Shown: one piece after another, positions 41,142-51,024 of the stretch
How positions within the stretch are numbered: position 1 is the stretch's first letter
Layout: the number at the start of each line of letters is the position of its first letter
Origin: Acidisarcina polymorpha
GTDB lineage: Bacteria > Acidobacteriota > Terriglobia > Terriglobales > Acidobacteriaceae
DNA length: 64,000 nucleotides
Direction: 5' to 3'
NCBI RefSeq assembly: GCF_003330725.1
Contig: NZ_CP030840.1
Coordinates: 6,752,116 to 6,816,115 of the forward strand
Position numbers and translations under genes: made by a program
Notes under the pieces: generated by a model
Told to the model about the DNA's origin: nothing
What the model saw: only the letters and a program-made list of their open reading frames with translations
Database searches by the model: none

Positions 41142-42476
41142 CTATTTGTTACGGACCGTGATCCACGAAGCGAGCTCCTCGTCGGTTGCCGCCTCCACAC
41201 AACCATTGAAGGGAACCCTAACGCTTAGGGGAACGTAGAAGGGCCTCCGGTAGGTCGCCTCGAAAGAGGTCTTGGGTGCACTCGTCGCCGGGGGCGCATT
41301 GCTGGGCAAGAATCCATCGAAGTATAGGAAATACTCTCCGTTTGGCTCCTCGACAACGGAAGGAACTCCGGGAGCGAACACCTGCGTTCCGACATAGTTA
41401 GGCCACGCTTCCTTGTCGGACTGGAGAAGGTAGCGCACCTCGGGGTGTCCTGGCTTGCCCCATACGCCATCGGTATCCGGCTGCAGGATACGGCGGTACA
41501 TCTCGCCCTCTTTCGGCAGCAGCGTGTCGGAATAAGCGATTCCAGTCTTGTAATCAAGCTGCTGATAGTCGCCAGTTGAGTAAGCCATCACATACTTACC
41601 AGCAATCTTCGTGATGTTACCTGTCTCAATCAGCTTGAAGTCAGCATTGGGGCCGCCCTCTGCCCAATTGATGTGGAAGTACTCGGAGTTGAACCCTCCA
41701 TCGGTAGTGCTGGGCGCAAGCAGCCAAACGGGACTGGTGGAATCTAGATCGGTAGGCGATGTCAGCGCTTGCGCGACGATTCCGTCGTGAACGGTGCCGA
41801 CCTCGCGCTTGCTGTAGATGAGGTAAAGCTTCCTGTCGTCCTCGAAATACTTGCCGTCATAATTGGCTTTGGCGGGTTCCTCCACTGAGCCTATGAGGAT
41901 CTTATCGACGATCCATGACGTCGGCGTGGTGATAGTATCTTCAGTTTCCGGATGCGCATGCGCTATTACTGTCCATGAGCCTACCAAGCTGGTCTTGGGG
42001 GCAGACGTCTTGCGCAAATAAAGCGTCACTGCCATGTTCCAGTGGCCGTCATCTGTCTGATAGATGTTTCGATTGATTTTGTCGAAGAATTCATTGTTCG
42101 CGTCCTTGGCCTTGGCCTCAAGACCGTCCGCGATCTTCACAGTGACTGGCGAGGTCTCGAAGCAGCCCGGCTTAATCGGACGTTCGCAAGTCATCAACTC
42201 CTCTGTAGTCCCAGAGAAGTACTGAGGAAGAAAGGGTGCTGTCCAAGGGGCCACATGAACCGGATAAGGATCGCCGAAATACCCGAGATGCTCTTTTTCG
42301 TCGACCTGTGTCATGGGGTGAAGAGGAATTGGGTCAGCAGTCAAATTCTGCGTTCCTGAAGACTGAGCATATACCGTTGAAAGGAATGAACAGGGCGCTG
42401 CGAGAACTAAAAGCGAGGCACGACAAGCAGTCTTCAACGCGGTGCGAAGGAGTTTCAAACGATGGGGGGTAATCAT
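41142..42476 (-). CDS. Secreted GH43-like five-bladed-propeller protein
   Basis: The product has 444 residues, ATG after GGAGGACCC. A signal peptide ends about residue 37 (TVYAQ). The chain has blade-like strands of glycosidase family 43/62/DUF4185-like proteins: YFGDPYPVHV near 65, WNMAVTLYLRKTS, YDGKYFEDDRKLYLIYSKRE, VMAYSTGDYQQL and PSVVEEPNGEYFLYFDGFLP. The metal and catalytic Asp/Glu cannot be assigned with certainty. It is probably an extracellular polysaccharide-acting protein. It is unlike the flanking mobile genes and may be ancient chromosomal cargo. Confidence 0.6.
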   Translation of the reverse strand: MITPHRLKLLRTALKTACRASLLVLAAPCSFLSTVYAQSSGTQNLTADPIPLHPMTQVDEKEHLGYFGDPYPVHVAPWTAPFLPQYFSGTTEELMTCERPIKPGCFETSPVTVKIADGLEAKAKDANNEFFDKINRNIYQTDDGHWNMAVTLYLRKTSAPKTSLVGSWTVIAHAHPETEDTITTPTSWIVDKILIGSVEEPAKANYDGKYFEDDRKLYLIYSKREVGTVHDGIVAQALTSPTDLDSTSPVWLLAPSTTDGGFNSEYFHINWAEGGPNADFKLIETGNITKIAGKYVMAYSTGDYQQLDYKTGIAYSDTLLPKEGEMYRRILQPDTDGVWGKPGHPEVRYLLQSDKEAWPNYVGTQVFAPGVPSVVEEPNGEYFLYFDGFLPSNAPPATSAPKTSFEATYRRPFYVPLSVRVPFNGCVEAATDEELASWITVRNK

Positions 42477-42847
42477 GGGTCCTCCGAATTTCTGATTTTG
42501 GAGTGGAGCTAACTAATGTTCAACCTTTGATCACAAGCTAAATCACTCTTTTTGTTTCAGATGCCGCACTTAGAGAGCGAAACGACGGAAGCGATTGACT
42601 TGGCCTTTTTAACAGTGAAATTGGCAGATTCTGTTTGTGGCCCGTGACACTTACAGGGGGAGCCCCGAATTTGTTCTCATCGGCTTTCGGACATCAGCAT
42701 TTAAGGGAGCAACGCTCATGTGATTACAGCGACGGTCGGAGCACCTCTCAAGATCCATTGGGTGAAATCTCTTGCGCGCTGAACGGTCGTTCTCAAGAGT
42801 GGGAGTCACGGCCTTTGAAGTCTAGATGGCAAGTGCCGATTGTCCAC
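42477..42847. other. Intergenic, promoter region of the GH43-like gene
   Basis: No open frame worth calling. On the minus strand TTGAAC and, 17 bases on, CAAAAT lie about 50 bases before the gene start and may be a weak promoter. Confidence 0.3.
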
Positions 42848-43813
42848 CTAATTTTGTTGGAACGAGAGAACGCCGTTGCCTGCCGTGACTACAACTTTAC
42901 CGGACGATGAGACATCGAGAGCGTGTCCTTGACGCTGATCTAGAACTCGCGCGTGCCCGAGAATCTCGCCAGTATGCGGGTCTAATTTTAATAGCCAGCC
43001 CGGAGCCCCAGGCGCCTCACCCATCGGACTGACGCTTGTCCAGAGCACACCTTGAACCAGCTTGAGTGCGTAGCAACGTCCGAGCCCATCGATCTCTCCC
43101 ATGAACTTCCCATTCAAATCGAACTTTTCGATTCGCCCGTTCTCGCGGTCCGCAACATACACAATGCCATCCGGGCCGATCTGAATCCCATGTGGGAGCT
43201 CGAACTCACCGGTCCCTTTACCGGGGTGTCCCCATTCCTTTAGCTCTTTACCCCCCGCGGTGTATTCAAGGATTCGGGCGTTTGCGTAACCATCCGTGAT
43301 GTAAAGATTTCCGTTTGGAGCGAACGCAACGTCTGTGATTCCGCGGAAAGAACTGCCATCAATCGGTACCGGACTGACCTCGATTGTTAGGAGTTTTCGA
43401 CCCGTCGAGTCGTACTTGATCACCTTCGACGCTTGGGCATCGACCGCCCACACATTTCCACGAGAATCGAGGCGGAGACTGTGAGGTAGAGCGAAGTCAC
43501 CTCGTCCCCACGACCGTATGAGCTTACCCTGTTTGTCGAACACAAGGATGGGATCGGCTTTGTCTCCTCGCTGTATGACATAGATATCTTCACTTCTGCC
43601 GATCGCGACCCCGGCCACAGCCCCAAGTTCCCAATCGGAGAATGACGAATAAAGTGACAGCCTCGTCTCTATAAACGGAAGAGGCGGTGATGCCTCGATC
43701 CGACGAGCGAGCTCAGAGTCTGAATTCTCCGGGAGTTGGGCCATGATCGAGGGGGCAAAGCAGAAGCTTGCTAAGAACAGTAAAGACATAAGACGTTTGC
43801 TGTTTGATTGCAT
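42848..43813 (-). CDS. Secreted NHL-repeat (six-bladed propeller) protein
   Basis: The product has 321 residues. A signal peptide ends at SIMAQ. At least five NHL-type repeats are visible, e.g. GRGDFALPHSLRLDSRGNVW, RGITDVAFAPNGNLYITDGY and FELPHGIQIGPDGIVYVADR. Length and repeats resemble peptidylglycine-lyase-like bacterial NHL proteins, but metal ligands are not obvious. It probably binds ligand or protein outside the cytoplasm. It reads leftward, 34 bases above the region before the GH43-like gene. Confidence 0.75.
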   Translation of the reverse strand: MQSNSKRLMSLLFLASFCFAPSIMAQLPENSDSELARRIEASPPLPFIETRLSLYSSFSDWELGAVAGVAIGRSEDIYVIQRGDKADPILVFDKQGKLIRSWGRGDFALPHSLRLDSRGNVWAVDAQASKVIKYDSTGRKLLTIEVSPVPIDGSSFRGITDVAFAPNGNLYITDGYANARILEYTAGGKELKEWGHPGKGTGEFELPHGIQIGPDGIVYVADRENGRIEKFDLNGKFMGEIDGLGRCYALKLVQGVLWTSVSPMGEAPGAPGWLLKLDPHTGEILGHARVLDQRQGHALDVSSSGKVVVTAGNGVLSFQQN

Positions 43814-43898
43814 TCCGTTATTTACCCTGCGTCTCTCGCAGAGACGGCCTCACCTTTCTTCGCGTGGACCTGCAGCGCTACGACGCGAAGAGACGCGG

Positions 43899-44444
43899 TT
43901 ACGCTGGATTGGCACTCTTCGCCATCCGTACGATCGTGATCGTCTTCTCCGCTCCGATCGGCACCGTGATTGTCCCACGCTTGCGATAGCCTTTGAGGGT
44001 GTAAAGGGGGACGCCGGCAAGCGTGCTCCCCATCTCAAAGCCAGTAAAGTTGGCATCCTGAGCGGCTTTTTCTGATCGCGCGAGGATCGCCGAGCCAAGT
44101 CCCTGACGCGAATAGGCGGGGTGGACGAAAATGGCGCGGATCTTCGCGGCATCGTGAGATGGATCAAGAAGTTCGGGCGCGATGGCCTGTATCTGACGGT
44201 CGCCGCCGTACAACGTCCTACGCTTGCTCCAGCCGCCGCAGCCAGCCAATATGCCTTCCTCACTTAGAGCGACAGAGTAGGTACCGTCAAGGATCAATTG
44301 CGTGTCGATGGTGAAGATCGTGGCGAGAGCAAGCTCTCGCTCTTCGGGCGTGTGCTCGATTTGAAGCTCGCGAACCGAGGCCGCGATGAGTTCGCTGAGG
44401 ACGGGAATGTCTTCAGAGGTCGCTGCGCGGAAGTGGAAGTACAC
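43899..44444 (-). CDS. GNAT-family N-acetyltransferase
   Basis: The product has 181 residues. It starts with YFHFRAATSEDIPVLSELIA, a usual GNAT strand-helix start. The acetyl-CoA loop is IRAIFVHPAYSRQGLGSAIL (R/QxxGxG/A), and FEMGSTLAGVPLYTLKGYRK is the motif-B end. It is full length. The acceptor is unknown. Single gene between unrelated neighbours. Confidence 0.87.
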   Translation of the reverse strand: MYFHFRAATSEDIPVLSELIAASVRELQIEHTPEERELALATIFTIDTQLILDGTYSVALSEEGILAGCGGWSKRRTLYGGDRQIQAIAPELLDPSHDAAKIRAIFVHPAYSRQGLGSAILARSEKAAQDANFTGFEMGSTLAGVPLYTLKGYRKRGTITVPIGAEKTITIVRMAKSANPA

Positions 44445-44760
44445 GGCTATATCCCTGAATAAGAGATCAGAATGATTTTCTTCAATGTGGACCTGTCTGC
44501 TGGCAGATGGAAGACGGGCGGAGTCATTTCATTAATGGTGAAGCGACGGTGTCGTCTTTGCAAGTGTTCAAGCAACTCGTTGAACAGCTTGGCTGGATCT
44601 GTGAGTTATTTGGCACTTTATATTCGCGCGCCCAGCGGTTGAAGGCAAACCGATATAGTGATGATCCTCCGGAACGCCGGATCTCATGTTGGATCCGCCT
44701 CTGCGTCGGCCGTTCAGTTATCAGATGGCTGCTTTGATCGAACCTCTCCGCCAGCTTCGT
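44445..44760. other. Intergenic
   Basis: Short frames only; nothing supportable. The stretch separates the GNAT gene from a hypothetical gene on the same strand and should hold the GNAT promoter. Confidence 0.3.
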
Positions 44761-45531
44761 TCACGATCCCAACCGTAACTGGCACCGGGTACAGATTGCG
44801 AGGTGCTTCATTCGATTGGTGGCCAACAAACTTTGGATATCAACTGCAAACTTCCTTATATCGGCTTCCGAATAGCAAGTGAAGTCTGCTTGCTCGAAGG
44901 GAGGTTGGATTGATTGAAAGCTAAGTAGGTCATACTTGCGTTTGCGGACCATGTCATCGAAGTGGATGCGTCTAGCCGGCGCGTCTTTCCATAAACTGTC
45001 ATCGGTGGCCCATATATCTTCAAGTAAGCTACTGGCATTAAGCGCCAAATATCGAATAGCTTCTTCGCGTCCATAGAATGCCCTTCCTTGATCTGCAAAT
45101 GATGAAGCCGCCAACTGCGCTAATCCAAGAATCTCCTCTCTGTTATGGAGGTCTGCATAATGACGGAATGCCTCGATCTCGATTTCAGCCACCGATGCAA
45201 ATTCCGATTCTCGATCTGCAAAGTTTGCCACCTCCGAGGTTAGCGGTGGCATCTCGATTTGGGTGCCTGGAACGGCGCCCCAGGCTGTGTGTTCAAACGT
45301 GAATATGCTTGGATCGAATATGTCGAGGAGTGAGTTTTTCCTATCGTCAGCACCGCGAAACTCATTCAGTGTTTCGAGAAACCAGGACAGTTGGGACTTG
45401 TTGAATCTAAGAGCTGACGCAGTGACAGATTCTTCACGGTACGCGTCGAAACTCTCCATCAGTGTGCTAGGAACGATGTAGTCACTCAGCTGTCGAATCA
45501 AGTGTTCCAAGTCTCTGTCCTGCGGCCTCAT
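44761..45531 (-). CDS. Conserved-looking hypothetical protein
   Basis: The product has 256 residues, rich in acidic and aromatic residues, mainly helical. Visible segments include HLIRQLSDYIVPSTLMESFD, EIEIEAFRHYADLHNREEIL and GREEAIRYLALNASSLLEDI. No signal peptide or membrane helix is present. I recognise no family. The long clean frame with balanced codon use supports a real gene. The C-terminus (CTRCQLRLGS) has two close Cys. Confidence 0.55.
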   Translation of the reverse strand: MRPQDRDLEHLIRQLSDYIVPSTLMESFDAYREESVTASALRFNKSQLSWFLETLNEFRGADDRKNSLLDIFDPSIFTFEHTAWGAVPGTQIEMPPLTSEVANFADRESEFASVAEIEIEAFRHYADLHNREEILGLAQLAASSFADQGRAFYGREEAIRYLALNASSLLEDIWATDDSLWKDAPARRIHFDDMVRKRKYDLLSFQSIQPPFEQADFTCYSEADIRKFAVDIQSLLATNRMKHLAICTRCQLRLGS

Positions 45532-46361
45532 AACGTCCTCCCCTCAGACCATGGCTCTCCCACGAGTGCAAAGCCGGATCGATCGCATCGGCCTAAACAG
45601 CGTGTCCGTGCCCAATCAGCGCAGCCATCTTTTCAACCTGGTCATTTTCAAACGACCCGTCTTTGCGTCTATTGTTCCCCCCGCTAGAAACTCCGCTCAT
45701 TGGCTGCATGAAAGAAGTCATGCTCGGAGTCGACTGAGAAACTAGGCAACTCTCACCCGTGGCGACCTGTTGCTTTCGCTCATCGATTGTAGGTAAACTT
45801 GAACGGCCGAGGGAGACGTTAAATTAGCGTTGGCCGGATATGTTTCGACATAGTCCGCCACTGTCGCAGAGAAGTGGCGAAGCGATAGTCGAGTAAGCAT
45901 GACCGGAAAGGCTTGACCAGCTACTGAAGAAGCGCAAATCCTAGAGGTGGACTTGAATAATAGATGTTGCTGATCGAATCTGAGCTGCGAGATCCGGATG
46001 AGACTCAGTGTGCGGCCGAACGGCAGTCGTGGGTCGACGAAGATACAAAGTCCTATTCGACAACATGCCTATCCGATAAGACCATCTATGAGTGACGTCG
46101 GGATTTGTCCCCGCGTCGGAACGAAGTGCTCCATTTGAGAAGTCCCATTGTTTATAGGCGATCTTGCCGTCCTTATTAGGCTTCGCGTGCTGTCCACAAT
46201 GGGCGCGGACGTCCCTACTGGCTCCGATGCAGCATCCCGATATCAATCAGGACTGTGGCGCCGATTTTAGGGACTGCCGAGCAATGGATTGTGCCACACA
46301 TTCCTTTATCATGCGGAAAGAACATCCGCGGGCGGGCGTGCCATATGTGAAGGAGATCATT
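45532..46361. other. 0.8 kb without supportable genes
   Basis: A frame of about 100 codons on the minus strand (45941-46246) has no family pattern. The plus-strand frame that leads into the oxidoreductase gene lacks homology before 46362. It looks decayed. Confidence 0.3.
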
Positions 46362-47450
46362 ATGCCAGAACCAGTTCCTCTAATTCGGGAGAGACCCGCA
46401 TCAGCTGTCAGTCAGGAAATAACTCTACCCATTTCTTTCAGGGCTCTGGCGATTGAGCAAGCCGGTGAAGCCGTCAGTATGCAGCGAAAGAGCATTATGG
46501 CATTGCATGAGGACGACGTACTTATCCGCATCGATTATGCGTCGATCAACAAGATGGATCCGGGCCTCGCCCGCGTCAACGTCTTCAACTTTCCTCTTCC
46601 TTACGTATTAGGTTTTGACTTCAGTGGCGAGGTCGTGGGACTCGGAGCGCAGTGCCAGGAAGCATTCAAGGTGGGTGACGAAGTTCTTGGCCGGTCCCTT
46701 ACTGGCTCGTGCTTTGCGGAATATGTTGTTGCTAAGAGAGAGAACATCGTTCACAGAGGTGCCGTACCTGCGCCGGAAGCGAGCACGTATGGCGTCGCCT
46801 ACCTGACCGCGTACGAGTCCCTTGTGATGACCGGAGGCATTGAGCAACATCGTGGCAAGTGGATCTACGTTGCCGGAGCTGCGGGCGGGGTCGGCCACTT
46901 TGCGGCGCAGATCGCCAAGCTTTATGGACTAAAGGTCGTCGGTAGCGCCGGGAAGGCTGCCTCCCTGAATTTGCTCAAGGAGCTAGAACTGGATCACGTG
47001 ATTGATTACTCAAAGCAGGATGTTGTCCAAGAGGTGATGAATCTTACTGGAGGCAAGGGGGCGGATCTTGTTTACGACTCTACCTACACGCAATCGTCCT
47101 ATGCTCAATCTGCTGTTGTTGTCGCCCGTGGTGGCGAGTACATCCGGCTTGGTACCGAGGCCCAGGTGGCCCGCGCCGGTGCTAACGACGTGCAGTCGGT
47201 AGTGGAGGGTCGCGGTGCTAGGATGGTCATTTCCGACCTCGGGAGGTACGCTCGAGACCCTCTGTACCAAGCACAAACGGCAAAGCTTACCGATGGACTG
47301 AAGCAGGCAGTGTCGTGGTACGAAAGCGGACATCTGAAGCCTGCAATTACCGCAACGGTACCGTTTGACGCGGCCGCACTGCAACAAGCGTTTGGCGACT
47401 TTCTCAAAGGGACGAACAACGTGGGCAAGGTGGTCGTGAGATGCGCGTGA
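46362..47450 (+). CDS. Zinc-independent MDR oxidoreductase (quinone oxidoreductase-like)
   Basis: The product has 362 residues from ATG 46362 with AAGGAGA before it; the frame is open further up without homology. Medium-chain dehydrogenase features: GFDFSGEVVGLG near 90, then the Rossmann core YVAGAAGGVGHFAAQIAKLY and later VIDYSKQDV. The catalytic-zinc Cys/His set is missing, so it is of the quinone-oxidoreductase/enoyl-reductase branch using NADPH. Substrate unknown. It stands alone on the plus strand. Confidence 0.85.
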   Translation: MPEPVPLIRERPASAVSQEITLPISFRALAIEQAGEAVSMQRKSIMALHEDDVLIRIDYASINKMDPGLARVNVFNFPLPYVLGFDFSGEVVGLGAQCQEAFKVGDEVLGRSLTGSCFAEYVVAKRENIVHRGAVPAPEASTYGVAYLTAYESLVMTGGIEQHRGKWIYVAGAAGGVGHFAAQIAKLYGLKVVGSAGKAASLNLLKELELDHVIDYSKQDVVQEVMNLTGGKGADLVYDSTYTQSSYAQSAVVVARGGEYIRLGTEAQVARAGANDVQSVVEGRGARMVISDLGRYARDPLYQAQTAKLTDGLKQAVSWYESGHLKPAITATVPFDAAALQQAFGDFLKGTNNVGKVVVRCA

Positions 47451-47797
47451 AGCAGCTCTGCCGTTCAGCATCACCACCGATAGCGGCCGGATTTTCAGCG
47501 AGCACCTTTGTCGAACAGATAAGTCGGAGCTAGGCGGCATAGAGCATTTCAGCCACTCCCTCCCGCCAGCATGCTTCTGGCCGGAAACGTTCTTGGACGC
47601 CGAGCTTTACCACTGCGTGCAGATAGCGTAGATCTGACGCAAATTGCTACGACTCCGGCCAGAAGATCTGGGATTGACGGCGGATGTCCTCAGAATAGGT
47701 CAGGCTCGACAGCCCAAACGTATACGTCGTCTAGCGACGTGAGGGGGGCTATCGAGAATTTCGAGATAATGAAGTTAACGTTGAGGCGGTGCGAGGC
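47451..47797. other. Intergenic
   Basis: Holds only short overlapping frames. It contains the promoter region for the methyltransferase gene; no convincing boxes seen. Confidence 0.3.
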
Positions 47798-48565
47798 ATG
47801 TTTAGTGAGGTTGAACAGTTCTATGATTCCATGGCTGACTTCTACCACCTGATCTTCGAAGACTGGAATCAGGCAATCAGTCGACAAGCTCACATCGTCG
47901 ATGCTCTGATCAAGTATAAGCTTGGTACTTCATCCTTGAGGATCCTCGACTGTGCTTGCGGCATTGGGACGCAAGTTTTGGGACTTGCGGCGATCGGCCA
48001 CCGGCTTTCTGGAAGTGATCTCAGCAATGAAGCCGTACAGCGCGCCAGACATGAGGCAGCGAAGCGTGAACTTGATGTAGAGTTCCGCGTATCGGACATG
48101 ACAAGCCTGGAGGAATTCTCCTCTGATCATTTCGATGATGTTGTTGGTGCATTTGACAACGCTTTACCTCATCTCTCTGTCGATCAATTGGCTGGTGCCG
48201 CCCATTCGTTCAAACGTGTTCTCCGTGACGGTGGGCTCTTTATTGCCAGCATTAGAGACTATGACGAACTAATTCGCACACGCCCAAAGTTCCAAGGGCC
48301 GTCGTTCTTCGGTGATTCTGGAGAACGCCGGATCGTCCATCAGATCTGGGACTGGACAGGAGACGATCGCTACGATGTGCACCAATACATCTCTCTCCAG
48401 CGAAATCACAAATGGGGGATTCATCACTTTTCATCTCAATATCGGTGTCTCCTTCGAGCGGAACTCGGAGAGGCACTCCGGCTCGCGGAATTCACAGATA
48501 TCGAGTGGCATATGCCCAAGGCGAGTGGCTATCACCAACCGATCGTAACCGCCAGGGCATTGTGA
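47798..48565 (+). CDS. Class I SAM-dependent methyltransferase
   Basis: The product has 255 residues from ATG 47798; GTG 47789 adds three residues. Motif I is ILDCACGIGTQVLGLAAIGH, motif II LSGSDLSNEAV, and the acidic VSDMTSLEE and FDNALPHL follow. It resembles small-molecule (glycine/sarcosine N-methyltransferase-like) enzymes, as suggested by YHLIFEDWNQAI near the start. Substrate unknown. It is followed directly by an IS66 remnant. Confidence 0.83.
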   Translation: MFSEVEQFYDSMADFYHLIFEDWNQAISRQAHIVDALIKYKLGTSSLRILDCACGIGTQVLGLAAIGHRLSGSDLSNEAVQRARHEAAKRELDVEFRVSDMTSLEEFSSDHFDDVVGAFDNALPHLSVDQLAGAAHSFKRVLRDGGLFIASIRDYDELIRTRPKFQGPSFFGDSGERRIVHQIWDWTGDDRYDVHQYISLQRNHKWGIHHFSSQYRCLLRAELGEALRLAEFTDIEWHMPKASGYHQPIVTARAL

Positions 48566-48599
48566 CTGCTTCTGAGAAAACGATCGCAGGGTAAGCGTC

Positions 48600-49481
48600 G
48601 TCTTCAGGACTGGGTCGGATCAGCAAGCCATCTTCTCGATCCACTGGTCGAGCAGATTTATAAGCACGTTCCGGCAGCGACCAAGATTCATGCTGACCAC
48701 ACGCCGGTTCCGGTCCTGGCTCCGGGATTAGGCAAGACCAAGACTGCTCGACTTTGGACTTATATGCGCGATGATCGTCCAGCAGGCATGGACACACCGC
48801 CAGCCTATTCGCCCGATCGCAAGGGCGAGCATCCGAAGCTACATCTCAGTCAGTTTAGCGGCATCTTGAAGGAAGACTGGCTTCCATCACATCTACGAAG
48901 GCGGCAGGATCATCGAAGCCGCATGTTGGGCTCACGTGCGGCGCACGCTCTACGATATCCATGTGGCCACCAACTCGGCGATTGCCAACGAAGCAATCGA
49001 ACGCATCGGCGCTCTCTGCCAGATCGAGCGCGACATCCGCGGCAAGCCTGCTGAGCTGCGATGTGAGGTTCGACAGGCACGAGCCAGGCCTTAAATCGAC
49101 GAACTGCATCAGTGGCTCCACAAGACACTTGCACGTCTTTCGCGCAAGTCTGATACGGCGGCGATTCACTACGCGCTCTCACGTTGGCGTGCGCTGACTC
49201 GTTATCTTCACGACGAGCAGATCGAGATCGACAACTCTGGAGCCGAAAGGGCCTTGCGTGCCGTGGCTCTGGGACCAAAAACCTTTTTATTCTGCGGTTC
49301 GGACGCCGACGGCCAAAGGTCGGCTGCGATCTATTCGCTGCTCGGTACAGCCAAGCTCAATGGCCTCGATCCGGAACTCTACCTCCGGCACATCCTGGAA
49401 AAGACCGCTGATTTCCCGATCAACCGCATACAGCAACTGTTGTTATGGAACTTCTACAAGACTCAGATGGATCTCGCTTGA
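48600..49481 (+). pseudogene. IS66-family TnpC, 3' part, decayed
   Basis: In pieces this reads LLDPLVEQIYKHVPAATKIH, ADHTPVPVLAPGLGKTKTAR and LWTYMRDDRPAG, the DDE_Tnp_IS66 core. After a frameshift it continues ARLSRKSDTAAIHYALSRW, YLHDEQIEIDNSGAERALR and KNFLFCGSDA-like GPKTFLFCGSDADG, ending TQMDLA. There is an in-frame TAA near 49092 and a shift near 48880. The N-terminus is absent. No tnpA or tnpB remains. Confidence 0.85.
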
Positions 49482-49529
49482 TCTCAAGTGAGAATAAAGG
49501 CGCTTCTCGGCAAGGGAGCGAGGCGCCGA

Positions 49530-49961
49530 TTACAATTCCTCTCCCGGCTCCCAAGGCCGCACGAAGAGGATCAGCTCTCCCGGCTTCGCAGAACTGGAAG
49601 TCTTAGTGCAACGATTGGGCGGCACAATAGGTTCAACGATGCCATTAGCTACGACCTCGCTGATCCTGTAGGAATTCGGAATCAGGCCTCCACGTTCGTC
49701 TGCGCAATTGACATATTCATGCGTGTTGTGGGTAAGGATGATAGTGTCTCGACTAATCTTTAGCTCAGCAAACGCCGAGGAATCTTGCCTGACTGAGATG
49801 TCACGGTAGCCTGCGCGATCCTCCAGGCCAACTTCCTTGACTCTTATTGGAAGCCCCGTACGTCCATCGATAAGCCTAATGTGAATCAAAACCGTGTTGT
49901 CCTGAGCTTGGACCATTAAACTGAAGCTCAAGAGCGCTAAGCATATCAGCCGGCAGTTCAT
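49530..49961 (-). CDS. Small secreted hypothetical protein
   Basis: ATG 49961 gives 143 residues; a longer start adds six. A signal peptide (CLALLSFSLMVQAQ) is followed by IHIRLIDGRTGLPIRVKEVG, a beta-sandwich start like carboxypeptidase-regulatory or transthyretin-like domains. Two Cys (NCADE and NRCTK) may form a disulfide. Function unknown. It is the type of surface protein common in Acidobacteriota. Confidence 0.6.
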   Translation of the reverse strand: MNCRLICLALLSFSLMVQAQDNTVLIHIRLIDGRTGLPIRVKEVGLEDRAGYRDISVRQDSSAFAELKISRDTIILTHNTHEYVNCADERGGLIPNSYRISEVVANGIVEPIVPPNRCTKTSSSAKPGELILFVRPWEPGEEL

Positions 49962-50232
49962 CTGTGGCTCCCTTCGCATCCAAATTTTATCGATCCAAGA
50001 TCCGAAATGCTATACCGGAGTTCCGAACCGCATACCGCTGCTCATACTCGCTCACGACGACCGCATCCACTCTCATCTCTTCATAAGACGGTAAGGAACG
50101 GGCGCTTACGGCGGAGAGGCGGAGCCGGAGCTAGCTGAAAAGGATCTGCCCCGAACCGGCCCTTTGAGGTGCGAACCGGTCCGAAACATCTCCACACCAG
50201 CAGAACTCGACTCTTGCGCTGGCGTGGAAGAG

Positions 50233-51024
50233 TCAGTCGATAGAGCGTCCTGCGTGCGTCTCGACGAAATCTGTGATCGCCTTCGCGACTCGCACTGGTT
50301 GATCAATCGGTAAGAGATGCCCACTCTCCGCAATGATCTCAAGTGTTGACCCCGGAATTCTTGCGATAATCTCGTGGCGATGCTGTTCTACAGAATCAAG
50401 TCGATCCAGCTCTCCCGCAAGCACCAGCGTAGGTACGGCGATCTTGGGAACTTCTGCTGAAATGTCCTCCGACATGCCGATGGTTGGCCATGCCAGCTTT
50501 GCTTTGGGAACTCCACTCAAGCTGTCTTCGATAAGTTGCTCGATGGTTTTGGAATCGGGCATCCGTGCAGTCAGAAACTCGATGGTCTGAAGGGCTGTAT
50601 CACGGTTGTCGTATGCGTGAATCTGTTGCTCTTTAGCTTCGTCGGGCATCTGTGAGGGAGACGGCGTTGCAGGCGCGACGAGAATCACGCCTTCGAGCCC
50701 TTCCAGATGGCGGGAAGCCAACAGCTGTGCGACTTTTCCGCCCATTGAGTGGCCAACAAGGATGAAGCTGGAAAGCCCGAGATGCTTGATCAACTCCGTT
50801 GTGCCATCGGCCAAGGAAGTGATCGAATAGTCACTCGACGCGCCATCTGATTTTCCCCACCCCGGAAAGTCAAACGCAACCGTGTGGAAAGAGTCTCCTA
50901 GCTCACCAATCACCTTGTTCCATGTCCGATGTGTTCCGCCCCAGTAGTGCAGGAAAAGGAGACACGGCTTTCCCTTGTCTCCCTTCTGTTCAACGTACAG
51001 CGCCATTTCAGTGTTTGACTTCAT
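50233..51024 (-). CDS. Alpha/beta-hydrolase
   Basis: ATG 51024 after AAAGGTGG gives 263 residues. Oxyanion-hole region LLFLHYWGGTHRTW, nucleophile elbow VGHSMGG (Ser), Asp in LAGELDRLD and His in AESGHLLPIDQP make the full triad. HYWGG replaces the usual HGFG. Family resembles esterases, haloperoxidases and C-C hydrolases; substrate not predictable. Short repeats upstream may control it. Confidence 0.87.
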   Translation of the reverse strand: MKSNTEMALYVEQKGDKGKPCLLFLHYWGGTHRTWNKVIGELGDSFHTVAFDFPGWGKSDGASSDYSITSLADGTTELIKHLGLSSFILVGHSMGGKVAQLLASRHLEGLEGVILVAPATPSPSQMPDEAKEQQIHAYDNRDTALQTIEFLTARMPDSKTIEQLIEDSLSGVPKAKLAWPTIGMSEDISAEVPKIAVPTLVLAGELDRLDSVEQHRHEIIARIPGSTLEIIAESGHLLPIDQPVRVAKAITDFVETHAGRSID

